A stretch of 39,119 nucleotides of DNA, taken from contig JAFDEE010000039.1 in the NCBI GenBank assembly GCA_019310525.1, positions 1-39,119 of the forward strand. The letters run 5' to 3'. The number at the start of each line of letters is the position of its first letter. Within the stretch, counting starts at the first letter, position 1. Positions 1 through 7,288 of this stretch are shown here, one piece after another. Source of the stretch: Deltaproteobacteria bacterium. Lineage in GTDB: Bacteria; Desulfobacterota; DSM-4660; Desulfatiglandales; HGW-15. The position numbers were made by a program, and so were the translations under genes. The notes under the pieces were generated by a model. It saw only the letters and a program-made list of their open reading frames with translations. It was not told the DNA's origin and made no database searches.

Positions 1-1
1 T

Positions 2-187
2 CAAAATCATCATAAGGACTGGCTGACCAGGAAGGGGATCACGGTGGTGGACAACCAGAAAGGTGTGGCAAGGGAGATTGTCCAGCGACTCTTGAAAGAT
101 TGGGGAAAGAGGATCCCGGCTAGTAAAGACCTTGCCATGGAATTTGGGTCAAAAACGCCAGTGAAGACAAAAAACAGGCCAATATGA
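2..187 (+). CDS. C-terminal end of an unidentified protein (partial)
   Basis: An open frame enters from the left edge and ends at TGA 185-187, giving the last 61 residues of a protein. The segment contains TVVDNQKGVAREIVQRLL followed by a basic tail (KTPVKTKNRPI). The frame is free of stops and reads like real protein: a beta strand, then an amphipathic helix, then a disordered end. I do not recognise the family. It lies on the same strand as the ArsR repressor and permease that follow, with a 54-nt gap before the next good ribosome binding site, so it could belong to the same metalloid or sulfur-anion locus. That is only an inference from position. Confidence 0.5.
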   Translation, partial: QNHHKDWLTRKGITVVDNQKGVAREIVQRLLKDWGKRIPASKDLAMEFGSKTPVKTKNRPI

Positions 188-241
188 CATCGTGAGTCTT
201 ATCCGGGGACTGTAAACGAAAAATGAGGGAGGCGGATAGAA

Positions 242-427
242 ATGGAACAGCTGGATACATTTAACCATATGCTGGCTTCTATGGCATCCCAGGCGGGCGT
301 ATTGCTTTCACGGAGCCGAAAGGCAAGAGATTTTTTTATGAGAAGGGCTGAACGTGCGGCCTATGAGTACATTATTTCGGATCAAGATCGTCAAGATACT
401 TCAGCATGGCGAGCTGTGTGTCTGTGA
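242..427 (+). CDS. Possible out-of-frame 5' part of the arsR gene or short leader ORF
   Basis: A 61-codon frame starts at ATG 242, preceded by a strong Shine-Dalgarno sequence (GGGAGGCGG, about 8 nt upstream). It overlaps the ArsR frame by 74 nt. Its first 40 or so residues (MEQLDTFNHMLASM..., then ARDFFMRRAERAAYEY) are helical and charged. It could be the true N-terminal region of the repressor, lost by a frameshift between about 341 and 400, or a leader peptide coupled to arsR translation. A seven-T run at 331-337 is a plausible slip site, but a simple shift there does not join the frames because of a TGA at 339-341. I cannot decide between these options. Confidence 0.35.
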   Translation: MEQLDTFNHMLASMASQAGVLLSRSRKARDFFMRRAERAAYEYIISDQDRQDTSAWRAVCL

Positions 428-677
428 GATTCAGAAGGCTCTGGGGATTTCCCAGCCCACGGCTTCCAAGCATCTTAAAATTCTGGAGGAGGCAGACCTT
501 TTGAATTCCAGAAAAAAGGGCCTGTGGGTCTACTATCGGCTGGATCATGGGAGCGGCAGCCCCTATGCAGCCGCGATGTTGGGCAACCTCAAACACTGGC
601 TGGATGAAACCCCGGAGATCACTGAGGTTGTGAAACGGCTCCATGATCTTCGAAGGGCGAACCCATGCAGGACATAA
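354..677 (+). CDS. ArsR/SmtB-family transcriptional repressor with CVC metalloid motif
   Basis: Winged-helix repressor of the ArsR family, 107 aa. The motif ELCVCEIQ is the Cys-x-Cys trivalent arsenic/antimony site of ArsR proteins. It is followed by the recognition helix region (SQPTASKHLKILEEADLL) and the beta-wing (RKKGLWVYYRL). Such repressors leave their operator when As(III) binds the thiols, so the permease 51 nt downstream is the likely regulated gene. The start is uncertain: GTG 354 has a weak AAGGG site, and ATG 363 has none. Both leave out most of helix 1, including the usual ALxDPTR stretch before RIKI. The best ribosome site nearby (GGGAGGCGG) serves ATG 242 in another frame, which runs to 427 and overlaps this gene. 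This suggests a frameshift or a split gene. Confidence 0.8.
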   Translation: MRPMSTLFRIKIVKILQHGELCVCEIQKALGISQPTASKHLKILEEADLLNSRKKGLWVYYRLDHGSGSPYAAAMLGNLKHWLDETPEITEVVKRLHDLRRANPCRT

Positions 678-728
678 TTCGCAGGATTTACCTGTAAATC
701 TGAAGAATCGAAACGGGAGGAAACAAAA

Positions 729-1559
729 ATGGAGATGCATGTTGCTCAAATTATTGCATTACTGATTACGGGTCTGGGCGTTGGTTTTGCTTCAGGGCTT
801 TTGGGTGTCGGAGGATGTTTCATCATGATCCCGGTGCAATTCTGGGTCCTGAAATCGATTGGCGTAGATCCTACCATTGCCATCCGGATTGCTTTCGGAA
901 CAAATTTGCTGGTGGTTCTTCCCACGGCCTTTAGCGGGGCCATGACCCACCATAAAAAAGGAGCTGTCGTCTGGAAGGCGGGTATCACCCTGGGAATTAC
1001 CGGAGCTATCGGTGCATTTTTCGGGGGCTTCATCGCTGCACACTTGCCAGGGAAAATCTTAAATATTGCTTTCGGAATAGCTGTGGTCTTAGGCGCGCTT
1101 CGGATGCTCACGGCCAGGCCGCCGCAAATCACGGAGGAACCATCCGACAGTCTGGCCGCCTTTATCCTCTGGGGAATCCCCCTGGGTATTGTTTCCGGCA
1201 TCATAGGTATCGGCGGTGGCGTGCTCATGATCCCTATCATGGTCTATTTTTTGAGGTTCAAGATGCACCAGGCCGTGGGCACCTCTACGGCCCTGATGAT
1301 CTTCACGGCCGTCGGCGGATCACTTTCCTTCCTGATCAATGGATTAGGGGTTCAGGGCCTCCCGCCTTACTCAACGGGGTACCTGAACTGGCTTCAGTGG
1401 ATACTGCTGGCCGGTTGCAGCATTCCTATGGCCATCGTTGGGGCGAAAACCGCACACCTTCTTCCGGCCAAGCAGCTCAAGTACATCTTTATCGCGGTGA
1501 TGTTTTACATGGGGCTCAAGATGATCGGGGTGTTTGCGTGGTTTCACCTACCCATATGA
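729..1559 (+). CDS. TauE/SafE family anion permease
   Basis: Integral inner-membrane protein of the TauE/SafE (DUF81) family, 276 aa, about eight membrane segments. The two halves repeat the family signature: GLGVGFASGLLGVGGCFIMIP near residue 20 and GIVSGIIGIGGGVLMIPIM near residue 160, each followed by a helix and an AxGTS/IAFGTN motif. Members export sulfite, sulfonates or related anions. ATG 729 has a strong ribosome site (GGGAGGA). It follows the ArsR-type repressor by 51 nt, so metalloid- or thiol-responsive control is likely. The substrate cannot be read from sequence. Confidence 0.9.
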   Translation: MEMHVAQIIALLITGLGVGFASGLLGVGGCFIMIPVQFWVLKSIGVDPTIAIRIAFGTNLLVVLPTAFSGAMTHHKKGAVVWKAGITLGITGAIGAFFGGFIAAHLPGKILNIAFGIAVVLGALRMLTARPPQITEEPSDSLAAFILWGIPLGIVSGIIGIGGGVLMIPIMVYFLRFKMHQAVGTSTALMIFTAVGGSLSFLINGLGVQGLPPYSTGYLNWLQWILLAGCSIPMAIVGAKTAHLLPAKQLKYIFIAVMFYMGLKMIGVFAWFHLPI

Positions 1560-1598
1560 AACCTTCTTTGCCTCGGGCTTGGAAGGAAAAAGGACATC

Positions 1599-1715
1599 AT
1601 GTCAGAAGAAGATTTTACAAGAAATTTTTCACCGGCGTGGTTCGCATCCGTCATGGGCACCGGGATACTGGTCCTCGGCTCTTCGACGTTTCATGTGGAT
1701 TTGATCCTTCTATAA
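1599..1715 (+). pseudogene. Truncated TDT-family (TehA-like) transporter stump
   Basis: The 38-codon frame from ATG 1599 reads MSEEDFTRNFSPAWFASV then MGTGILVLGSS. This is the typical N terminus and first membrane helix of TDT-family tellurite-resistance/dicarboxylate/sulfite exporters (FSPAWFASVMGTG). Full members are about 300-400 aa. Here the frame stops at TAA 1713, inside a near-perfect palindrome (1680-1740), and no continuation appears in any frame downstream. It begins 39 nt after the TauE/SafE permease, so the intact gene was probably its operon partner. The break coincides with the start of the palindrome, suggesting deletion, insertion or fold-back rearrangement. Confidence 0.7.
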
Positions 1716-1740
1716 TCAAATCCACACAAAACGTCGAGGA
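1680..1740. repeat. Long near-perfect palindrome (26-nt arms, 9-nt loop)
   Basis: Arms at 1680-1705 and 1715-1740 are reverse complements except for two adjacent mismatches (1692-1693 against 1727-1728) and one T-G pair. The loop is CCTTCTATA. As RNA this is a very stable hairpin. It is followed by a pyrimidine tract (ACCTTTCTTTCTCTTTT), so it may end transcription from the permease operon. It also contains the stop codon of the truncated TDT gene. The arm length and identity exceed an ordinary terminator. Confidence 0.8.
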
Positions 1741-1870
1741 ACCTTTCTTTCTCTTTTCATGCCACTCACAAGCTCCATCTCTCATCCATTCCGGGCTTTT
1801 TTTGTAAGCTTATTCCTTTGAGGAAAGGCATGCCCTCCCTCAGCCCACCCTTTAGGTCCAGGCGCCGGGG

Positions 1871-2743
1871 CTAGTGGGAGATCCAAAGGGCCGGTTCCTT
1901 GAGTTCATTGAACAACCGATCGCAAACCGACCCGTAAAAAAGCATGTCCATCATTCCTCTTCCCAGCCCGGCCCTGCCCACGGCCACAGCGGCGTATTTC
2001 CCTTCCTCGCTCTCTTTCATGATGGCCTTGGCTATATTGGTCTCTTCTAAAACCTTACGATCCGTTTGATCAGGGGGAAATCCATTCTCCTTGAGGAGTT
2101 CTTCAGCCCTTTGAAAAATGGATTCCTCCTCTTTCTGTGCCTTTCTCGTTTTTTCCACCTGCAACAGGGTGACCCTGTGATGAAGCTGATCCGCCAGTAT
2201 GAATCCCACATGGTCGGCAGCCCGGTAGGCCAGTTCGGAGCCGTCCAGACAGAGGAGGATGTTCTTTCGTCCCTTTCCTCCCCCCCGGCAAATCCAAAGG
2301 GGAAAGGACATCTTTTTTTGCAAGAGGTCCCTGCTGACGCTTTGGCCGAAAACCCCTTCGAACCAGGAAAGCCCCCGGGGGCCCAGGGCAACGGCGTCAT
2401 ATTGGCCCCTTTCCCCTTCATGAACGATATCCGTCACTTTGGAAACCATACCCTTTTTGAGTTTCATTTCCAGCCCTTCTTCCGTAAAACCCAGGGCCAA
2501 TGCCTCTTCTCTGGCTGCCTCAAGTGCCCCTTTACCCGTTTCGGACCACTGTCTTTCCTGGACCTTGGCTGCCCTGAGGCTTTCGCGGACCCCTTCCCCC
2601 TGAAGGACGGAAGGAGGCTTCGGTGTTACGTAAAAAAGGGTCAATTTCACGTCCTTCTTTTGGGGAAAAAGCTGCGCGATACATTGAATGCTGTTAAGAG
2701 ATCTCGGATCTTCACTGATGGTGACAAGAAGACTCTTTTGCAT
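1871..2743 (-). CDS. Tandem-domain universal stress protein (UspA family)
   Basis: Cytoplasmic nucleotide-binding stress protein of 290 aa made of two UspA domains (about 1-150 and 155-290). Domain 1 begins KSLLVTISEDPRSLNSI and ends with a G-x2-G-x9-G type ATP motif (GPRGLSWFEGVFGQSVSRDL). Domain 2 begins KNILLCLDGSELAYRAADHV and carries the equivalent GRAGLGRGMMDMLFYGS. Two-domain members commonly act as homodimers in starvation or redox stress. The neighbouring genes give no specific partner. The next gene on this strand (YitT) ends 100 nt upstream of its start, so co-transcription is possible. Confidence 0.92.
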   Translation of the reverse strand: MQKSLLVTISEDPRSLNSIQCIAQLFPQKKDVKLTLFYVTPKPPSVLQGEGVRESLRAAKVQERQWSETGKGALEAAREEALALGFTEEGLEMKLKKGMVSKVTDIVHEGERGQYDAVALGPRGLSWFEGVFGQSVSRDLLQKKMSFPLWICRGGGKGRKNILLCLDGSELAYRAADHVGFILADQLHHRVTLLQVEKTRKAQKEEESIFQRAEELLKENGFPPDQTDRKVLEETNIAKAIMKESEEGKYAAVAVGRAGLGRGMMDMLFYGSVCDRLFNELKEPALWISH

Positions 2744-2842
2744 GGTATTTCTCCTGTTGGATCAAAACAATAGACAATAGAGTGAACCACTCAGATTTTT
2801 GCCGATTTTCGACCATCACCTTACCCTTCTCCGGAAATCCAA

Positions 2843-3727
2843 TCACCAGTGGGGCTGGTTACCGATCCGGCGGCCCATGACCTCCAGGGTGTCATGCGCA
2901 ACCATGAAGGCATCGGGATCCCGGCGCCGGATCAGGGCCTTCAGGCGGGGCAGTTCCTTGAAGGCCACCACCGTATACAGAATATGTTCTTCCTTTCCAG
3001 TGAAACCGCCTTCACCCCTGAGAACGGTATAGCCCCGGTCGATCTCGCTCATGATACCCTCTCCTATCTCCTTCCAGTAGGGGGAAATGATGAAGACCGC
3101 CTTCCGCTGGCTCAATCCCGTAACCACCAGGTTGAGCATATAAGAGGTCACGTAGATGAAGATCAGGGTATAAAGAGCGCTTTCAAGGGAGAAGATCACG
3201 CCGGTAAAGAACAGCAGGCAAGCATTAAAGGCGAGATTGGTGCTGCCCAGCCTTATGGAGAAACGGGAGAGCATGATGACAGCCAGAATATCCAGTCCAC
3301 CGGAAGACCCGGCGGACCTGAGAATAATCCCGGCCCCGGTTCCTGTAAGGATCCCTGCAAAAAGGGCGCTGAGGACCTTGTCCTGAAGGGGGATGGAGAC
3401 CTGTACGAACTGAAGGGCAAGAGAAAACATGACCATCCCCAGGATGCTGTACAGGAAAAACCGCTTCCCGACGTATTTCCATCCAAGGAAAAACACGGGT
3501 ACGTTTATGATGAAGTAGAGAAGACCCAAGGGAAGAAAAGGGAGAAAATAGTGAATAATGAGTACCAGGCCTGAGAACCCGGCGCTCACAAACTTGTGGG
3601 GTATCAATATGCCGTTCAGGGCCAATGCGCAAAGGGAGCTTCCCGCGGATATGAGAACAAGGTTGCGGAGGATGTCTTTTAAGAGAAGAAGACTTGATTT
3701 CTTTTTTTTCAAAAAAACCATGGCCAT
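2843..3727 (-). CDS. YitT family membrane protein (DUF161 + DUF2179)
   Basis: Membrane protein of 294 aa. After a basic N terminus (FLKKKKSS) come five to six hydrophobic segments (about residues 20-200) with YitT-family features such as GILIPHKFVSAGFSGL, FAGILTGTGAGIILR and GSSGGLDILA. The soluble C-terminal DUF2179 domain (about 205-290) contains RGYTVLRGEGGFTGKEEHILYTVV and DPDAFMVAHDTLEVMGR. The molecular function of the family is not settled. The C-terminal domain has a ferredoxin-like fold thought to bind a small ligand. Length and domain order are normal. Confidence 0.9.
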   Translation of the reverse strand: MAMVFLKKKKSSLLLLKDILRNLVLISAGSSLCALALNGILIPHKFVSAGFSGLVLIIHYFLPFLPLGLLYFIINVPVFFLGWKYVGKRFFLYSILGMVMFSLALQFVQVSIPLQDKVLSALFAGILTGTGAGIILRSAGSSGGLDILAVIMLSRFSIRLGSTNLAFNACLLFFTGVIFSLESALYTLIFIYVTSYMLNLVVTGLSQRKAVFIISPYWKEIGEGIMSEIDRGYTVLRGEGGFTGKEEHILYTVVAFKELPRLKALIRRRDPDAFMVAHDTLEVMGRRIGNQPHW

Positions 3728-3922
3728 TGTCTCTTTTTCCGGGATTCATAAGTTATTTTACGCGATTCCGTTCCGTTTCCAAACAAAATTCATCTTCTGG
3801 GTGTAACAGGGCAGGCGCGGAAATCAGGCGAAATGAGGCTTTCAAGGGTTTCATGGAGATAGGATAATCGATTCTGAAGGCTTTGCGGATCAAAGGAGTA
3901 CCAATAAGCCAAGAACAAAACA

Positions 3923-3942
3923 CCCCCAGAAAAAGACTGGGG
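3923..3942 (-). terminator. Intrinsic terminator of the caspase-like gene
   Basis: A six-pair GC-rich stem (CCCCAG 3924-3929 with CTGGGG 3937-3942) closes a 7-nt loop. Read on the minus strand it is followed by TGTTTTGTTCTT (plus positions 3911-3922). It lies about 45 nt past the stop of the minus-strand caspase-like gene. The rest of 3728-3985 shows no gene. Confidence 0.6.
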
Positions 3943-3985
3943 CATGAATCCCCGTTTTTCCGCCGGTCGGGTATGTTTAGCCCCC

Positions 3986-6022
3986 CTATCTCAGGGAGCG
4001 AACCAGGCGGACGGAATTCATGGAGGACTTCGGGAAGAAAATGACAAAACCCATGTGATAATTTGCCTTCCAGGCCGTGTTCAAATCCCTGGTATCGGCG
4101 CTCCAGATATATCGCTGGGCCTTGTCGAAGATGGGATCGATGAAAAGGTCGCTGTTCCGCCAGGATCTTTCCATCAGGGACAAGAGCTCCTCAAGGGTCG
4201 GAAGTCGCCAGTCGGTATATCCCGCAAAGGCCTCCCTGTTGGCAGCCTCCGCATAGGCCCGGGCCTCTTCCCAGGTCATGGGGTCAGGCGACCCACTCTT
4301 TTGCCACATGAGCCCGGTGGCCTTATCGGTCACAGTGCCGTCCCCGTTGTCCACAAAGGCATTGTCAAAGTCCCCTTCCGGGTTACAGAAATCCCCGTTG
4401 TAATTCCAGCAGGTTGAATAGAAATGGAGTTTCTCGAGCATTTCCCTGACGTTCATAGGGGAAAGGCTCTTGGGCCTGTCCCTCAGGACTATGGGTTTTA
4501 AGGGTTTTGGAGGAGGAAGGGAGGCGACCTCCAAGGCTTCCTTCTCCGGTGGGGGTGCTTCTTCAACCGTGGGAGGGGGCGTCTGTTTGGGGGTCTCCTT
4601 TTCCGGCTCTTCGGTCACCTTCGGTCCAGGGGTCTCGACTTCCTGGGGTGCCGGTGCAACCTCCGGTGAAAGGGCTTCCTCCTCGGTCCCTTCCTTTCCG
4701 GGCTCGGGAGGGGCGGGAGTTATCTCCTCCCTCTCCTTTACGCTTTCCTCCGGAAATGAGATTTCGGGCCCTTCAGGGATTGCTGCGATAGTGGGAGGTG
4801 GTGCGACTTTTTTCTCAGGCTCCTCTTCGGCGGGTTCTCGGGTTGTAAGTGCCGGGATCTTGTCACCCGGGCCCTTGGTCTCCTTTTCGGCCATCATTTC
4901 TTTTACGCTCGGGGCGGGGGCCGATATCATGATTTCTTCTTGTCCTCCCTTGGCGGAAAGGGCAAGGCTCTCCTCACGGTCAACTTCCACCTTGGGTGTT
5001 ACGGTCTCTTTTGCACGGGCCTCTTTCTGACCAGGAGGGGTCACCGCCTCCTCCTTTCTCTCTGATCCAACAGGCATTTTTTCCGCAGTTTCAACCTGAA
5101 CTGCAGAGGCCACGGCAGGCACGGCTTCCCCCTCTCCCCCCCGGGCCGCCGTTTGCACCAGAGGCATCTCCATCATCCCTCCGGCCAGGATCTTGATATA
5201 TGGAGCCTGTTTCTCCGGATTCTCAACTGACCACATGCCCATGCCTTCCTTCACAAAGGCGGAGAGTTCAGCCAGGGAAACGATCCCGTCCCCGTTGCCG
5301 GCAGAAGTCATATCCGCCTCTCCTTTCAGCCCCCTCATTAAAAAGGTAGCGAAAACACCGTGTCCCGTATCCGGGTCCGTATGGGAAAAGAACCCTTTCC
5401 TCGCTCCGTAGAAAAGGGCCGTCACCCCCCGTTTGAAATATCTGTCAGGATAAAGCCCCCTAAAGTCCCGATATCCTTGAACGGTGATTTCCTCCCTGGA
5501 AGCGTCCAGCATGAGCAGACTCCTCTTAACCCCCGTCTTCTTGAAGAAATCCAACACCTCCTGCATGGGCAAAGCGGTGGTCCGAAGCCGGGCGAGTCTT
5601 GTATCCTGGAGGGCCAGGAAGGACCCGCCTGAAGGGCTCATGATTCCCTGTCCAGAGAAAAAAAACAGGACGAGGTCCCGGGGCTTGATGATCTCCCTGT
5701 AACGTCGGAAGAGGGCGAGAATATTCTTGCGGGAAGGGAAGAGGGGATCCCGGCGGTCCAATTCATCGCTCAAAAGAAACACCTTCCGAAATCCTCCCTT
5801 TTCCCGAAGGACCTCGGCAATTCCCCGGGCATCGCCACCACTCCCCGGTGAATCAACGATTCGGGGATCCTCGTAATTGCTGATGCCAATGCAAAAGGCC
5901 CATCTGTCACCTTCACCGGCGCCAAGAGGAGTCCCGGGATCGGCCGAAGCGCGGGAAAAAAGGCAGGAGAAGAACAAAACCTCCAGGAAAAAAATGGTCA
6001 GAAAGAACGGGATCTTTTTCAT
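3986..6022 (-). CDS. Secreted catalytically dead caspase-like protein with C-terminal Lcl/DUF1566 domain
   Basis: 678 aa, exported: signal peptide at residues 1-27 (hydrophobic core FFLTIFFLEVLFF, likely cut after SRASA). Residues 38-275 are a caspase/peptidase C14 fold: WAFCIGISNYEDPRI, the GGDARGIAEVL helix, strand LVLFFFSGQG, strand LLMLDASREE, and an EF-hand-like GNGDGIVSLAEL. The catalytic His of the usual SGHG motif is Gln125, and the catalytic Cys of LLDAC is Ser175, so proteolysis is not expected. Residues 290-540 are a low-complexity Pro/Glu/Lys/Val linker. Residues 545-678 form an Lcl-type DUF1566 domain (DNGDGTVTDKATGLMWQKS, YTDWRLPTLEELLSL, SVRLVRSLR). The role is probably scaffolding or binding in the periplasm or at the surface. 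It appears monocistronic, with its own terminator. Confidence 0.88.
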   Translation of the reverse strand: MKKIPFFLTIFFLEVLFFSCLFSRASADPGTPLGAGEGDRWAFCIGISNYEDPRIVDSPGSGGDARGIAEVLREKGGFRKVFLLSDELDRRDPLFPSRKNILALFRRYREIIKPRDLVLFFFSGQGIMSPSGGSFLALQDTRLARLRTTALPMQEVLDFFKKTGVKRSLLMLDASREEITVQGYRDFRGLYPDRYFKRGVTALFYGARKGFFSHTDPDTGHGVFATFLMRGLKGEADMTSAGNGDGIVSLAELSAFVKEGMGMWSVENPEKQAPYIKILAGGMMEMPLVQTAARGGEGEAVPAVASAVQVETAEKMPVGSERKEEAVTPPGQKEARAKETVTPKVEVDREESLALSAKGGQEEIMISAPAPSVKEMMAEKETKGPGDKIPALTTREPAEEEPEKKVAPPPTIAAIPEGPEISFPEESVKEREEITPAPPEPGKEGTEEEALSPEVAPAPQEVETPGPKVTEEPEKETPKQTPPPTVEEAPPPEKEALEVASLPPPKPLKPIVLRDRPKSLSPMNVREMLEKLHFYSTCWNYNGDFCNPEGDFDNAFVDNGDGTVTDKATGLMWQKSGSPDPMTWEEARAYAEAANREAFAGYTDWRLPTLEELLSLMERSWRNSDLFIDPIFDKAQRYIWSADTRDLNTAWKANYHMGFVIFFPKSSMNSVRLVRSLR

Positions 6023-6120
6023 CCATGACTCCGGGAGCTATGGGTTTTTCAGAAATTACTTTTTAATTGGGGGGGCTGTCAAGCAGCATGTTTCTCTCAT
6101 TCCCCACTCGAAGGTTTTCA

Positions 6121-6149
6121 TTGACACCCTTTTTCAAATAGGATAGACG
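6121..6149 (+). promoter_or_regulatory. Candidate sigma70 promoter for panB-panE
   Basis: A consensus -35 box TTGACA (6121-6126) is followed after 17 nt by a weak -10 (TAGACG, 6144-6149). It sits just upstream of the structured leader of panB. The -35 is perfect but the -10 matches only three consensus positions, so this is tentative. Confidence 0.4.
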
Positions 6150-6160
6150 ACATCCATAAT

Positions 6161-6220
6161 CCGTCCGCGAACAACCGGCTTCCGGTTTTTCTTCGATGGA
6201 ATGCGAAGTTCGCGGAACGG
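6161..6220 (+). promoter_or_regulatory. Structured 5' leader of panB with terminator-like inner hairpin
   Basis: The 339-nt gap 6023-6361 holds no convincing gene but has nested inverted repeats. The outer arms are CCGTCCGCGAAC (6161-6172) and GTTCGCGGAACGG (6208-6220). The inner perfect hairpin is AACCGG-CTT-CCGGTT (6173-6187), followed by a short T run (to 6190). The arrangement could act as an attenuator or a protein-binding leader. I see no match to a known riboswitch. Confidence 0.4.
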
Positions 6221-6361
6221 CAGGAGGCTTTGCTTGAGTCCAACTGGGAGGGGATACAACTCCGGAATGGATACCGGATCGATATCGCCCCATTGGAGGT
6301 GCTCCGAGGAGTTCGGGGTGCCTCTTTTTGTTTTTCCCCACCGGAGGGGAAGGAGGAGAAA

Positions 6362-7198
6362 ATGGACAGAAAAAAAGTGACCATCGCGGAATTGCACCAA
6401 AAAAAGGTCTCGGGACAAAAAATCACCATGATGACGGCCTACGATTACCCCACTGCAGCCCTCGTGGACGAGGCCGGCATCGACACCATTCTCGTTGGAG
6501 ACTCACTGGGGATGGTCGTGTTGGGTTATGAATCCACCGTCCCCGTGACCATGGATGAGATGATTCACCACTGCAAGGCGGTCACCCGGGCCGTAAAGGG
6601 GGCTTTCGTGGTGGGTGACATGCCCTTTATGTCCTATCATGCCAGCGTGGAAAAAGCCATCGAGAACGCCGGCCGGTTTATCAAGGAGGCGGCCTGCGAT
6701 TGCGTCAAGCTTGAGGGTGGAAGCGAGATGGCACCCGTGGTCCAGGCCATTGTACGCGCAGGCATTCCGGTCTGCGCCCATATCGGTTTGACCCCCCAAA
6801 CGGCCACCATGCTCAGCGGCTTCAAGGTCCAGGGAAAGGACGCGGAGAGCGCCAAGGCGCTGGTCCAATCGGCCGAAGACCTCGAAGAGGCAGGGGCCTT
6901 CATGATCGTGATGGAATGCATCCCGGATCTCCTGGCCTCCAAAATCACCCGGAAACTCCGCATTCCCACCATCGGGATCGGGGCCGGAAAGGACTGTGAT
7001 GGGCAGGTCCTGGTGTACCATGATCTTGTGGGACTCTTTGAACGCTTCACCCCCAAGTTCGTGAAGCAGTATATCAACCTCGCCCCTAAGATCAGGGAAG
7101 CCCTGGCAAAGTTTAAGGCCGAAGTGGAGGAGGGGAGTTTCCCGGGCCCCGAACACACCTTCGCCATGCAACCCGAGGAGGCGAAGAAAATCGAGTAA
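6362..7198 (+). CDS. panB: 3-methyl-2-oxobutanoate hydroxymethyltransferase
   Basis: Cytoplasmic TIM-barrel enzyme that transfers a hydroxymethyl group from methylene-tetrahydrofolate to 2-oxoisovalerate, making ketopantoate, the first committed step to pantothenate and CoA. 278 aa from ATG 6362, which has the ribosome site GGAAGGAGG; the frame runs further upstream but without conserved sequence. Family motifs are present in order: MMTAYDYPTAALVDEAGID, LVGDSLGMVVLGY (Mg ligand Asp), VVGDMPFMSY (second Asp), VKLEGG, PVCAHIGLTPQ, FMIVMECIP (catalytic Glu) and PTIGIGAGKDCDGQVLVYHD. The next gene is panE, 90 nt downstream, so the two sequential pathway steps are probably co-transcribed. Confidence 0.97.
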   Translation: MDRKKVTIAELHQKKVSGQKITMMTAYDYPTAALVDEAGIDTILVGDSLGMVVLGYESTVPVTMDEMIHHCKAVTRAVKGAFVVGDMPFMSYHASVEKAIENAGRFIKEAACDCVKLEGGSEMAPVVQAIVRAGIPVCAHIGLTPQTATMLSGFKVQGKDAESAKALVQSAEDLEEAGAFMIVMECIPDLLASKITRKLRIPTIGIGAGKDCDGQVLVYHDLVGLFERFTPKFVKQYINLAPKIREALAKFKAEVEEGSFPGPEHTFAMQPEEAKKIE

Positions 7199-7288
7199 AG
7201 GAAGACGCCGGGACCCGGGTCGTTTCGGCAATTGGGGGATTTCCGGCAAGACAACGGGCTTTGAGGAGCCCTTTCAGGGAGGAGCAGC

